This document shows, piece after piece, positions 1-11,025 of a stretch of 64,000 nucleotides of DNA. Numbering within the stretch: the first letter of the stretch is position 1; every line of letters begins with the position of its first letter. Under the pieces are notes generated by a model. That model had not been told where the DNA came from. It saw nothing but the letters and a program-made list of their open reading frames with translations, and searched no databases. The stretch comes from Ampelocalamus luodianensis (Eukaryota; Streptophyta; Magnoliopsida; Poales; Poaceae), in assembly GCA_036346255.1 (NCBI GenBank), contig CM070626.1:14532001-14596000 (forward strand), read 5' to 3'. The position numbers and the translations under genes were made by a program.

Positions 1-290
1 AACATTTTCATCCTAATCTTGACATGTCGACTCACCATGCGGACGCGCGCAACCTCTTGCCACGCTTGTGTGCCTCCTCCTCTTCATGCCACACGCAATG
101 GCATCTTCATCTTGTGGATATGACGCCTTCCCAACGCCGATATCCACCTTGTAGCGGCCTCACACCACTACTCATGGCCTCCAACGCGAGCGAGACAACA
201 TTGAGAAACACCAAGGAAGGAGAACCATGAGTGAGCACTTTGCAGTGCACAGGCCAACATCATTTTCTAATGCAATTGTCCCTAGTCATG
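1..290. other. Left edge, no gene recognised
   Basis: No open frame here resembles a known family. The stretch is moderately GC-rich and ends at the target-site copy of the neighbouring solo LTR (291-295). It may be old transposon interior or intergenic DNA. Confidence 0.3.
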
Positions 291-295
291 CTATC

Positions 296-1055
296 CGTCG
301 ATGATCTAGTATCGATCTTACAAGCGAGTGTTTTGGGACTTTCCTTGAATTAGATCCACGAGAGAAAGACAGAGGATTTATACATGTTCATGTCTTCTCC
401 TTAAAGAATAACAACTATACTCATGTGTTGTTATATTGACTATGCTCTTTACAATTGGGAAGAAGATCACTAAAACTAAGGCTTAATGACTCCTTGTTGT
501 AACCTCCGATTGTCCTTGCTAATGTCCTCGACTTTAGCTTTATATAGCGTGTGATGGGGTGGCGATTACTCCATACCAAGAGACACCTGAATGCTTGATG
601 AAATGCACACGTTAATGGAAGTTACTGTCAGAGAAACCACATCACACGTCGCCTTGCAGTTATCGTCAAAGACAGAGGCTTAATACATGCAATTATCCCG
701 ATGAATAACAACACATATTAACTGCTGTGTGTACCAAACACAACATACAAGAGTCCCTAGTTAGTTGGGCCCACATGCATGTAGGCTTTATTGATCATAG
801 GGTGGTCGTAATTGATCTAGTCGTAGTAAGGCTTACGACCATGAGGTGGTCGTAGAAAGGCTTACAACCATGAAGTAGTCGTAGAAAGGCTTACGATCAC
901 TGAGTGGTCGTAGGAAATCTTACGACCATATAGGGTGAGCTTCTCCCTTATGAATGATGAGGGGTATACTTAAGAATAACATGAGGATGTTGCTATCTAT
1001 AATGACAATTACAGATAAACAACTTAATTAATTAAGGATTATTAGATCCTCATCA
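296..1055 (-). mobile_element. Solo LTR, family 1, reverse copy
   Basis: Read on the minus strand it begins TGATGAGGATCTAATAATCC at 1055, and it ends at 296 with a mutated CA terminus. It is flanked by CTATC (291-295) and CTACC (1056-1060), a 5-bp target duplication with one mismatch. Its 760 bp match the 761-bp LTR at 11085-11845 from end to end in the opposite orientation: the start, the downstream terminus, the leader-like block and the U3 array all correspond. The array (about 800-930) is a series of short inverted GTCGTAAG / CTACGAC motifs. No internal retroelement domain is attached, so it is a solo LTR left by LTR-LTR recombination. Confidence 0.85.
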
Positions 1056-1229
1056 CTACCTTCTTACAAATCCAGTAGCTAAAAATTAAACACATCTTAT
1101 AATTCATAAACAAGCATACAACATCGTTCATACATAACTCCCTTATGCAAACAACGACTACTACTTAATACATATTGAACACACTACTAGTAGGATACAC
1201 ACACATAAGTTTCTCGAGCCACTCAGGTG

Positions 1230-1573
1230 GTCAAGAATCATGTACAAGCGCTCGTCTGCCAGGTGGCATGTTCACGATTAGACCATATGAACTACAAGTG
1301 GGCGTTCAACTGTTCTTTCCACCACGACACCAATAGAGTCCGCCTGTTGAAAGTACTAGCATCCGCTGACCTAAAAACCACAACGAATAGTGAAAAAGAA
1401 GTGATAAACAAACCCAAAATGCAAATACTAGCATTCGCGGAAATCAGACTCACCGAGAAATACAGATACTTGTAGAACACACGCCCCCTGCTCTCTTTGG
1501 TGTTAGAGTATAGGACATTTACTTGGACCCTGCAGTTTGGGCAATTCACACGCCTTGCATTCGCCAACTCCAT
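1230..1573 (-). pseudogene. GRF-type zinc-finger ORF of a MULE, decayed
   Basis: The first minus-strand exon (about 1573-1487) encodes CPNCRVQVNVLYSNTKESRG followed by RVFYKYLYF. This matches the start of GRF-type zinc fingers, which have spaced Cys residues, an S-N-T step and an aromatic-rich R-x-FY-K block. It ends at a GTGAGT donor. The second exon resumes after a TTTTTAG acceptor near 1373 with residues aligning to the CQYFQW block of the better copy at 22637-23005; one key Cys/aromatic position has drifted. Such small GRF proteins occur in plant MULEs and nucleic-acid-binding proteins; the role here is inferred. The rest of this element was probably lost leftwards, against the solo LTR. 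Confidence 0.55.
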
Positions 1574-1699
1574 TGCTCCTCAACTCATTGAACTAGATGA
1601 CTGAGACATGGCAACGAGTAGAGTTGTGAGACAAGTGTAAGTAGATGAGAAGAGAAAGTGATGGAGTTTAGTTAGTTGGATGGGATTTTGTAGAGATGG

Positions 1700-4600
1700 G
1701 GTTCGGCATGTCACTTTATAGGTAATTTTTTAATATTAAATTTAGGCAAATCGTCATTCGAAATGGTGACAGAGATCCCGCAAGTCTCAGTCACCATTTC
1801 AAATAGCGATACAACTTCCCCTATAAAAGACCCCAAAATTTGGGCAAAATTCACTTTTATTAAAAAAAGAGAGAAAGAGGGAAGGGAAGTGAGAGGAGTA
1901 GAGGGGAGGAGAGGAGCTAGCAAAGCGTTGCCTGTTCGACCGTCCACCTTGTAGGTAATTTTTTTAACTAAATGGATTACATAGTTTTAGATGTATGATT
2001 ATGTAGTGTAGTATGTTGTAGTTCAGTTTTAGATATGTGGTTATGGTGCAGTACGTCGAATATGTCGGACACAATCAATTTCAAAATTTACTAAGGACAG
2101 GGGACTGTTCTGCAGGGTCCCGAGAGGGTTGATTTGTGTTGTTTTTAATTAGCGACCATAAGCCTATCAAGACCAGAGCTACGTACATGGAGCGTTGTGA
2201 TGCGATAGTTGTTCTACACATTTGATTTGGACCAGGCAGTGTACGATCTGAAATTGAGTTGCCTTGCCAATCGAGCACCACATGGCACGTATTGAGAGTT
2301 AGTGCGGTTGAAGGGAACAAGGTCATGACAGTCATATGTACGTAGGGCGAGGGAGCAAGGGTGGGATGTGGTCCTTCTGGCCCAGGCATATGCCAAGACC
2401 ATTCCTGCATCTGTGACTAAAATAAGTAGGTGGTGGTGATGCCGAAGAAGAAGTTGGGTACTCCAGCCACAACGCGACGCACACAATGGCCGAAGGTCAC
2501 AGAGTTGTTGATGTTGCCGATAAAGACGGGGTTGAAGGAGCTCCTTTGGTCCGGGAAGCTAGTGGGATTGCTGACGAAAGTGAGGAGCTCGAAGTCCTAG
2601 TTCAAAGGATGACACTAGAAGACTAGGACTACGAGGCATTGTCGGAAGATGAAGGAATTGATGATGACGATGATGTGGAATAACAGGCAGTTCCATCTGA
2701 GTAGAATACATACCAATTCGACAATCTCAGCATAGACGAAGGCTCCCGTGTACCATAGGAGTATGACCAAAATGAGGTTATGGAAGAAGCCATGTACAAA
2801 TACAAGGAGACCGTGCAGGAGCAGGAGGTCATTAAGTCGAGCCTTGTCATCGCGACGTATATTCACAATAGTGAAGTTTAAACCTAGATGCTATGACATG
2901 AAGTACAACATAGCGGGGTGTCCTTGGCGAGTGCACACATTCCAAACTAAGTTGGGCATCTACTGGAAATGTTCTATATTAATCCCTCACGCATGTGTTG
3001 TCTCTGAATCAATACAATCTCAAAAGAACCTATCAGCAGGCTTTATCGTGAACATCATACACGGCGAGATCGTGGATATTCTAGATTTCGAGCCATGATC
3101 CATCATTAAGGCAATAGATTTAAAGTTCCAGTACACAATCAGCTATGCTAAGGTGTGGAGGGCAAAGAAGAAGGTATTGGAATCAAGATTCAATACGTTC
3201 GAGGGCTCCTACCACAACCTGCATGGCCAACTCTGAGTCATATAGGACAGGAATCCGTGGTGGGCCGAGAAAATGGTACTAAAGCAAGCATTCTTAGCCT
3301 TTGGTGCATGCATCAAGCATTTCGGCATTCTTTGTCCTAACTTATGTGTCATATATGATCGGCATGCGGGCTGTTAAGTGCAATAACTTAGCTACAACAA
3401 GGAAAAATGAGTTACTTCCATGGGTGGATCTGCAGAGCAGGTGGTGCATGAGGCAATTAGGTGCAAACTTTTATAAACAGTTCTACAACAATGACTTGAT
3501 GAACCTTTTTAGCGGATATACAAAGCAGAGCCAATAGAGAAAGTTCGATGCACTCTACAAAACTCTAGATGAGTGGACGAGGATGAGCAGAAGGAGGTAG
3601 CAAAAGCCCGCTCAGCGTTCACAATCTCCCCAAGGCATTGCTAGAGTTACCCACATATGGTCCTGGTGTAACGAGGAAGACCGGGGGGAGGTCAAAAGCT
3701 TCTCAGAATGGATTAAGCACGAGCCTGAGGTGAAGTAGTCATTGCTACATGACAAGGATGATGCTCGATATGGTGTCATGACAATGAATCTAGGCGAGGT
3801 ATATAATTGGGTCATCGCAGCGCAAGGTGCCTCCCTTTGGTTGGTATTATGGAGGTAATTATGTGTGGTACCACAAAGTACTTTGTTGACTGAAACAACA
3901 ACTGCCACTCTCCGTGGCAAATGAAAGAGTATTGTACTCCACCATGTTCACCAAGTACATGGAGGAGAAGAGCAAGAAGGGTGACATGCACTAGGCCTTT
4001 AAGATGGGCACAAGGAGCTTCGCTTCAATGTACTTTGCAGCGAGAAAGGATGCCACGAGACGAACGCGAAAGGATCATCCACAAGTGCACGCTACACCGC
4101 ACTAGTTGCATACACACTTACAACAAGCCACTTCTGCATAGGCCTTACTCACATGTGATGGCCGTATATTCGACGGTGGTGCAGCATCTCGGCCAATACA
4201 TTTCTGAATATTTCACCAAGGAAGAGGTGATACAAACCTAGAATGCAGAGCTATATGGTTACGATGTGGTTGGCCATTTCACCGGCCATCCTACCTGGGA
4301 GCAACTGATCTGGGCTGCGGACATTGCTAAGCTAAAGAGAAAGGTTGGCCGGCGGTAGGGACGGCGTATCAGGAACGATATGGACGAAGTAAAAATCAGG
4401 CGTCGTACAAAGAAGTGCTCTATTTGCAGAGAGTCTGGGCATACCTTCAGGAATTGCCCTACGAGAAATGCACAGGATGAAGGAGAGGTTGGCAGTCCGG
4501 ACGACGCCACGGGGACCTCATCCGACCGCCCTATTCGAGGCGGGCACAGTGGAGATCGACATGGCGGACGTTGAGGTTGCAGCCACAGGGATGATTTATC

Positions 4601-5190
4601 TTGTTGAAATATGTTATGTTGAATGTTTTGTTGTAATATCATTGTGATTTGTCAACAAACTATGTGACGACGTCTGTCCTATTTAGTTGTTTTGTCCAAT
4701 GTACTGATGTGTAACCTATTTACTACCACTAATATTGTTTTTTATTACTTTCTGTTTCTGTTTCTTATTATGTCATGTGTCGAATTGTAATGTGTAACTT
4801 ATATTTGCCATTACTTTCAGTTTTCTTTTGAAAAAATTCCCTAATCCTGTCCCCAATGCAATTGAATTGGCAACACGCTTCTATAACCAATGCAATTGGC
4901 AAATTAAACCTTTGCACACTGTTCTCATGGCGACATGGCTATTGTGGTGACATGGATATTTCGTCATTTGGAATGACAATAGTAGCCTAGTTTTTGTAAT
5001 TTTTTACTATCTATTTTTGTAATTATTTATTAAAAAATTCCTCAATCTCATCTCTCAACTGCCAAATGGTGACAGAGACATTTCGTTATTTGGAATGGCA
5101 ATAATAGCCTATTTTGTAATTATTTTTTGACTATTTATTTTTGCAATTCTTTATTAAAAAAATCTTAAATCTCATCTCTCAACCTTCCTC
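1700..5190 (+). mobile_element. MuDR-type MULE (copy A), decayed
   Basis: A mudrA remnant (2486-4574) lies between two related terminal blocks. The left block (about 1700-1970) and right block (about 4920-5190) both carry the family signature: paired motifs such as CATTTGGAATGGCGACA in alternating orientation, followed by AT-rich TTTTGTAATTTTATTAAA sequence. The left block is shorter than in copy B (13877-15332) and appears to have lost about 100 bp. Exact ends and a target duplication could not be fixed. The neighbouring GRF exon pair (1230-1573) may belong to the same or to an adjoining element. Confidence 0.65.
2486..4574 (+). pseudogene. mudrA-like transposase, pseudogene
   Basis: Translation from the ATG at 2486 gives an acidic N-terminus (EDEGIDDDDDVE), then a GCPWR zinc-binding block near 2915-2935, a transposase-like middle (about 3100-3900), a SWIM-like segment (PYSHVMAV near 4143-4166) and a C-terminal CCHC knuckle, CSICRESGHTFRNC (4416-4457). 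This order is that of MuDR A transposases, which cut and join Mutator-like elements in the nucleus. The frame is broken by several stops (near 2626, 2682, 2749, 3098 and in the 3.5-4.3 kb part) and by frame changes. It cannot make a full protein. The C-terminal part is found again, inverted, at 14300-14880. Confidence 0.75.
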
Positions 5191-5857
5191 ACGAGACATG
5201 TAGCCATCGAGGCACTGACATCCTAATCCCACGGTCGCCTCTCCTGCAACGTCGTCTGCTAGCCATCAACCACCACTACACGGTACCACCCCTCGGTGGC
5301 TCGGCCCTCACCCCGTCGCCCACAAGCCCCCATCCAACCCTTCATTCGTCGCCGCCGCCAAGACGGACATCCACGACTCCACTCCGATGTCCTCGACAAC
5401 TCGACCGCAGGCCGTCGCCTCTTCCACCCCAACCCCTAGCAGCCACGGCCACCCCCATCGCAGTGAGGCCCGAGACACCAACCTTCCTCCCACGCTGCCT
5501 GCCATATTTGTATTTCTTTGTAACATATAAGACTCTCATAGTAGTACCACACTTGTGTTTTCTATTTCTAGGATGCAGAAATACGTTGCTAGTCTTGAAA
5601 CATAGCATCAGCACTAGATTTGGTTTGTTCAGTTACCACTGAGCATTGTACTTCCACCGAGACACCGAGGCAAAATCAATTTTTTACTCTTATGTAGCTA
5701 ATCAACATAGCACATGCTTATTTCAAGCAAGGGAGATTCTCTATAGTATGCAACTATCCGTTTCTGTTAAACACCAAACGAATCAGGAGTCGTAGCTCAA
5801 ATTGGACGATGCTATTGTACAACAGTTGATGTTGTAACTTCCATCATTTTGAGATCA
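5191..5857. other. Unassigned GC-rich stretch
   Basis: Between the MULE A terminus and a Helitron end lies a C-rich, Pro/Ser/Thr-coding-looking stretch (5200-5510) followed by AT-rich DNA. Open frames exist on both strands but none shows a recognisable domain, and long frames are expected by chance in such sequence. It could be a captured exon or leader. Confidence 0.3.
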
Positions 5858-8672
5858 CTAGTAGGGTACCTGTGCGTTGCGACGGAACCCCAAACCTTAC
5901 AGAAATAATATTTTCCTTTAACACATAAAGCGAATCAAGCAATTAAAATATGCGATACATACAAGCATCACGTTAGTGCAACATGATAGAATAAGAACTT
6001 TGTGTGACAATTCTTGAAATGAACGGTAACAAGCAATATTTTTCCATAGTTTACTTCAATACATGAAAAACTGACATAAATAGGCTATATCGACCAAGTC
6101 TAGCGAAGAGGTACATCATCGCACGCCGCAAAAAAAATAAAAAACAGTTTGGAAATGATAGTCTACAGCAAGTCAGCACATGCCTATTAACACAAAACAT
6201 GCCCCAGTAAACAACAGGGGCACCAAGATAGTATAGATAACTCAAAGAGCGCAGACATTATGAGTTCTGGCAGATATGGCACACAAACAAAAGCAGGCAA
6301 TGACAAGATCAAATTGTAACAAGTAGCAAATCAAGTGGGTGCAAATATTCTGACTGATAAATGGCACACAACTTAACATCACAAACACTTCTCTATCATA
6401 ATATAGCTAAATTAGAATTCTTCTTTTATGGGGGAATTTATAACAAAAATAAGTGAATGAAAAATCAGTAATTCTCAAGACAAGACGATTACTGAATCTT
6501 TTCTTTAAAACATCAAGAGGATGACATGCAGCTTTCGAAAATGCTCCAGTTGCAAGCCCACAAAGAAATTGCTTGATGCCGAGTCATCCTCACTTCCTGA
6601 GTTAAGATGTGAGTATCTGTACCAATTCCATGCCTACATGAAGGAAAGTGCATCCAAAAAAGTTTAAGCATAACCAGCGTTCGCAGAGACCCGCACCAAT
6701 CAAAAGTTCAGTGGCAAAAAAGTGGCTTTCTTGACAAGTATTAAGCATGTCTTTACATGAAGAAATAGTTGCACCAAGAGTAGTGTCAAATTGCCTATCT
6801 AAGCATGTTATTGATTTTAGATCTTCAAATGCACTTGTCTTGGTACCTCAATATCCCCATTTTCAAGGACACAAATAAATGCTTTGTTCTCAAATATTCC
6901 TGGTTTATTGAAAAACCAGTACCAATGGCATGACCTAATAAGTAAAATAAATCTCAACATTATTTCACAGCATAACTAGCCATGCGACACATTTGTGAAG
7001 AATAGTATTAAAGTAGTAGTAATACTTGGTGAGCTAGGCCAAAATACAAACACATTTGTGAAGAACAGTATTAAAGTAACAGATATGAGAAGGATTGAAG
7101 TATTAGTAATACAAACACATATCTTAACTAAAATACAACATAGTGACCATGTTCTCCATTAGCCAAGGTGAAACAATCGAAATTTCAACCGTGACAGGAT
7201 TAAAAGTATAAAACTACAACACTTACAACTGAAGCTGAATACCTCAAATGGAAATTTTAGTGCATCAGAATATATGAGGCCAAAGAAGTGAGGCTAATCC
7301 TTTAGCATGAAAAATAGAAGGAAAATTGATGTTTGTCACTATGAAATTGCAAATATCCAGTGCACTAAAATTCAACAAACAACAAATTTTAAAATTCGAC
7401 AAACACACCTCTTGTTGCTTGCTACAATCTTACGGCTGATCAGGATATCAAGAATATGGTATTTCAAGAAATTGTAAAATTCAACAAACAACTTTGTCAT
7501 TGATTCCTATTCCTATCAGGGTCCTATGGCTGGTCAGGATATCAAGAATATGATATTTCTTTGTAAGCTTTTACTTATGTATAGTGCAATATATCCTGGC
7601 ATATAGTTATTTCACTATTAATTTTTGTTCGGTCACCTCTTTCCTATAAATGTGTGACCGTTGTAGTTCTGTATTTTATATTTTAAAAAGCCCATTATGT
7701 TTGGCGTCTATATGAAGTTATAGTGTAGTGTAGCAATAGCATAGACCTACAGCCATATTTTATATTATCACACTTTAATACACTCCATTCCACTTTCATT
7801 GGGTAACTTTTATCATTAAACTTTGGTGTGTGATTGTTCCGTTACAGACTGTTCTGTTAGCACAAACATTCACCATCCCATTGTTTATATTGTAACATTG
7901 GTTTTTCATTAGTAGGTATGTACCTAGGATTGGTTAAGAGACCGTACCTAGTATTCGTTTAGTTATGGTATTGACAAGGAAGGCTTGAACATCTAGTCTT
8001 GAAGTAAGGATCCAAAATATAACAACAGTTAGTTAAGAGACCTGAGTGGCATGAAAGAGATCGGATGTGCTAACACATTCACTTTGGTCAATGTTGGTGT
8101 CGCCTCCCTGGTCGCCCCTCTCATTTGTACGATATATATTTCGGTTTTACTCATTCTAAGGTATTTATCAATGTAGACATATTTTGTAAAGGAATCTAGT
8201 TATGAATCCCAAACATATGAAAAGTCAGTTGAACTAATATTTGTTATTTCCAAGGTGGTTGTGTCCTCGATCTCAAGAGGGGAAATGCTCATGAAAAATC
8301 AGAAAACTCTTGGAGCTAGCCTATATGAATGGGAACAGGTTTTTACTAAAAGTGCAAATAGAGCTGCTAGAAGGCTCTACTGATAGTTGTGGTGCAACCT
8401 TGATGGGAGCATTAGAATCTCCAGCTCTTGCACCTTTGATTTTTAACTTATCTGAAGTACTTGATACCTGTAAAGTTTCTAAATGAATTAGCGTAAACTA
8501 AAATATCACCAATTCAACACCAGAGAACATCACTTCATAAATAAGTGAAACAAAAATAAAGAAGAATATTCACTAAGTTCAAAAAAAATGCATCTGGATG
8601 AAGTTAGAATGCCCATGCATTGCAACGGAAACACAAACTACGCTGGGGTAATTAAACTCCTTTTATTAGTAG
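5858..8672 (-). mobile_element. Probable non-autonomous Helitron, minus strand
   Basis: On the minus strand the sequence reads GCAACGCACAGGTACCCTAC then TAG and stops at 5858 before a T. This is the typical grass Helitron 3' end: a CTAG terminus, the T of an A/T insertion site, and a GC-rich hairpin-like block just inside. A candidate 5' end on the same strand is TCACTACTAATAAAAGG near 8672, but the base before it is T rather than the expected A, so the left boundary is uncertain. The interior is AT-rich with no RepHel coding sequence. A second weaker terminus-like motif (CCGTTGCAATGCATGGGC on the minus strand) lies near 8606-8628. Confidence 0.5.
7432..7551 (+). repeat. Short direct duplication, about 33 bp
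   Basis: The segment GGCTGATCAGGATATCAAGA plus its continuation (7434-7464) recurs with few changes as GGCTGGTCAGGATATCAAGA at about 7519-7551, 86 bp apart. It is probably an old local duplication inside the Helitron-like region. Confidence 0.6.
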
Positions 8673-11022
8673 TGAAAAGTCCATTTCACCCAACTCCAAA
8701 ACAATCCAAAAAAATATCAAATAAGGCTAAAGAATGGTGCTATATAATTGAAATAGATTGAACTATGCAATAATCAAGTGCTTGTTTTTTTTAAAAAAAA
8801 TCACTTGCAAATGCCAGTATCTTGGCATTATCGAACCATCATTAATCTCTATCTTTCAGCAAACTTGAGGCTGCGACATAACACATGGAATTTAATTACA
8901 GTAAAGTGCAAATATTTCAGGGGTATGAATCCGAATAAGGTTTCTAACATGGATAAAAAATGCATTCCATTGGCAGTGAAGTTCAAAAACCTTAACCAAA
9001 GCATGCATAGTGAAATACAAAAGGGTGGCAACTCATTAATTATGAGTAGCTAGCATACAGAAATAGAGCATGCATAGTAAATAGTTATCTCTAATTCATA
9101 GAGAATTGTAGAGTGTAGACACAAACTCAATCTAATTGGATACTGAAGTTACTACACTCAACACTTCAATAGAGACATGCAGAATGCTAAATTTCACTCC
9201 TACTCATAGGCACATTAGAACAACATTAGCAATTTGTTTCAATTAAGTATGTTCCAACATGTGTGGAAGAAACAATGGTCAAATGATAAAAGGACTATGT
9301 ACTTATTTATTAGTGCAGAGAAGTATGTTCGCGCAATTAGCAGGCTGGATGTAAGCAAATAGAGGGTTGTTTTACTTCAGTAACTTGCATTGTAGCAATT
9401 CTTAATGTAGTTCAAATTCCAGGTAGCAAATGCAAGTTATATTGTCGATTGAGAAGTTTTACCATCCAGTACAGTATCAAGCTCTCCTTGTGTTGTATTT
9501 GTGTAGCTGGACCATCACAACTCATGGTCATCAGTTGTTCCATGGTTACATTAGTAACTGCTATCATTAAAGATGCATAAGTAAAGAAGAACATAGTGTT
9601 AATAAAGAAATGACTTATCAACAATAAATAATGGTAGAAAAAGATGTTTTACTTCAGAAAATATAAAATTGTTTTAACTTCAGTAACTTGATTTGTGTAC
9701 TAAGAAAGCTAAAAATAATTCAATGTAGTGGACCTAAAATTCCAGTTCCATGTTGTTGAATTTGCAAAAGAAAGGACTTGGACGTCAAAAAAATTCACCA
9801 ACAGCTGCTACCATGCCCCATGTAGATATCTTCCTAGGACCAACCAGTGCAATACTCTTACACACATATACGACAGCTTGTTGTTTTAATTCCTATCAAA
9901 TCATCTGCCTTCTGCAGAATTTTTTGTCATGTCGGGTTCACTGTATTTGTATAATTAAAAACTTTAAAAGCAGCAGGAACAACAAAGTAGCATACTTTAT
10001 ATTACAGATGTCTCTAGCTGATTTGAGAAGCAGCAAACCTTATATTTGAATTCTATACTGAGGAGATGCACGAATGACTTGGCAAATCAATGATCCGATG
10101 AAGCTTCAGAGCCCAGCCAATTGAAATATGGTCCTTTGCTTCCTTCAGCACAAGAGAAGCAATCAACTTGACTTACATTTATCTTTATGTGAATATCACA
10201 TATCTTTAGTAGAAAGGAATAATCAAGACTGATAGAACTATAGCCTGGAGCCGACAAGAGAAAGGACCTCACGGAAGCAAAAAAAAAAATCCTATGGCCC
10301 TGGAGCAGTTGCCTCCTAGAAAAAGGCTTACAAGCAAGCCAACTATAAATCATCCATCAGTAGAATAGGGAAAATAGACATGCCCTGTTTATAAGCAGCA
10401 AAGGGAAAAAGGAGGAGAAAATAAACAAAATGAAAATCTTAGATTGTTGTTTCTTAATATCATTGAATTATCTATGCACATCTCAGTGGACCAAAACTAG
10501 TTCACTAAAGCTCAAATTTAGGCATCAAAGATAAGAATCAGAGAAAAGCAATAAGCAAATTGTGCGCTAATTGCACTGTGTCGTACATGCAGAAATAAAG
10601 CATCATGCTACCTTGTGCAGAAATGCTTGCCAAATATACACATATAGTTATAGGCTTAAAAATTACAGGAAAAAACAAAATACTAACTATGATTACAAAG
10701 TATCACTTACGAAAGCCCTATAACTTAATTAGTTAAGATAGTGATGAAAAGGCATCTTCTACTCTACCATTTTCCCCATATTCATAATGGTTCCTCGATT
10801 CATTCAATATAATTTTGCAGCCAATCAAGTCTCCACTGGGTCAAAGAATGATCGTTTCATACTCACGTGACACTCTTATCAACTTCTATTTGTGCTGCAC
10901 TGCACATTCTATTTCCTCATATTCAGAATATCGATGATACATCATCATCCATATTCAATACTTGCCAATCTTCCAAATGCTAGGGATTCTCTACATGCCT
11001 AACTAAACAAATGTTGCTCCTT
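8673..11022. other. AT-rich intergenic DNA, no gene
   Basis: No frame here carries a recognisable domain on either strand; the longest open stretches (8778-9053, 9750-10049, 10087-10353) have compositions expected from AT-rich noncoding DNA. Short poly-A and poly-T runs are frequent. It may be the remains of old transposons or introns of captured genes. Confidence 0.5.
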
Positions 11023-11025
11023 TTA

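Noticed and set aside
8606..8672. A complete 70-bp mini-Helitron
   Set aside because: A 3'-end-like and a 5'-end-like motif lie close together, but the ends do not follow the A/T insertion rule and the terminus is not CTRR-T. I kept the 5' motif only as a possible boundary of the larger element.
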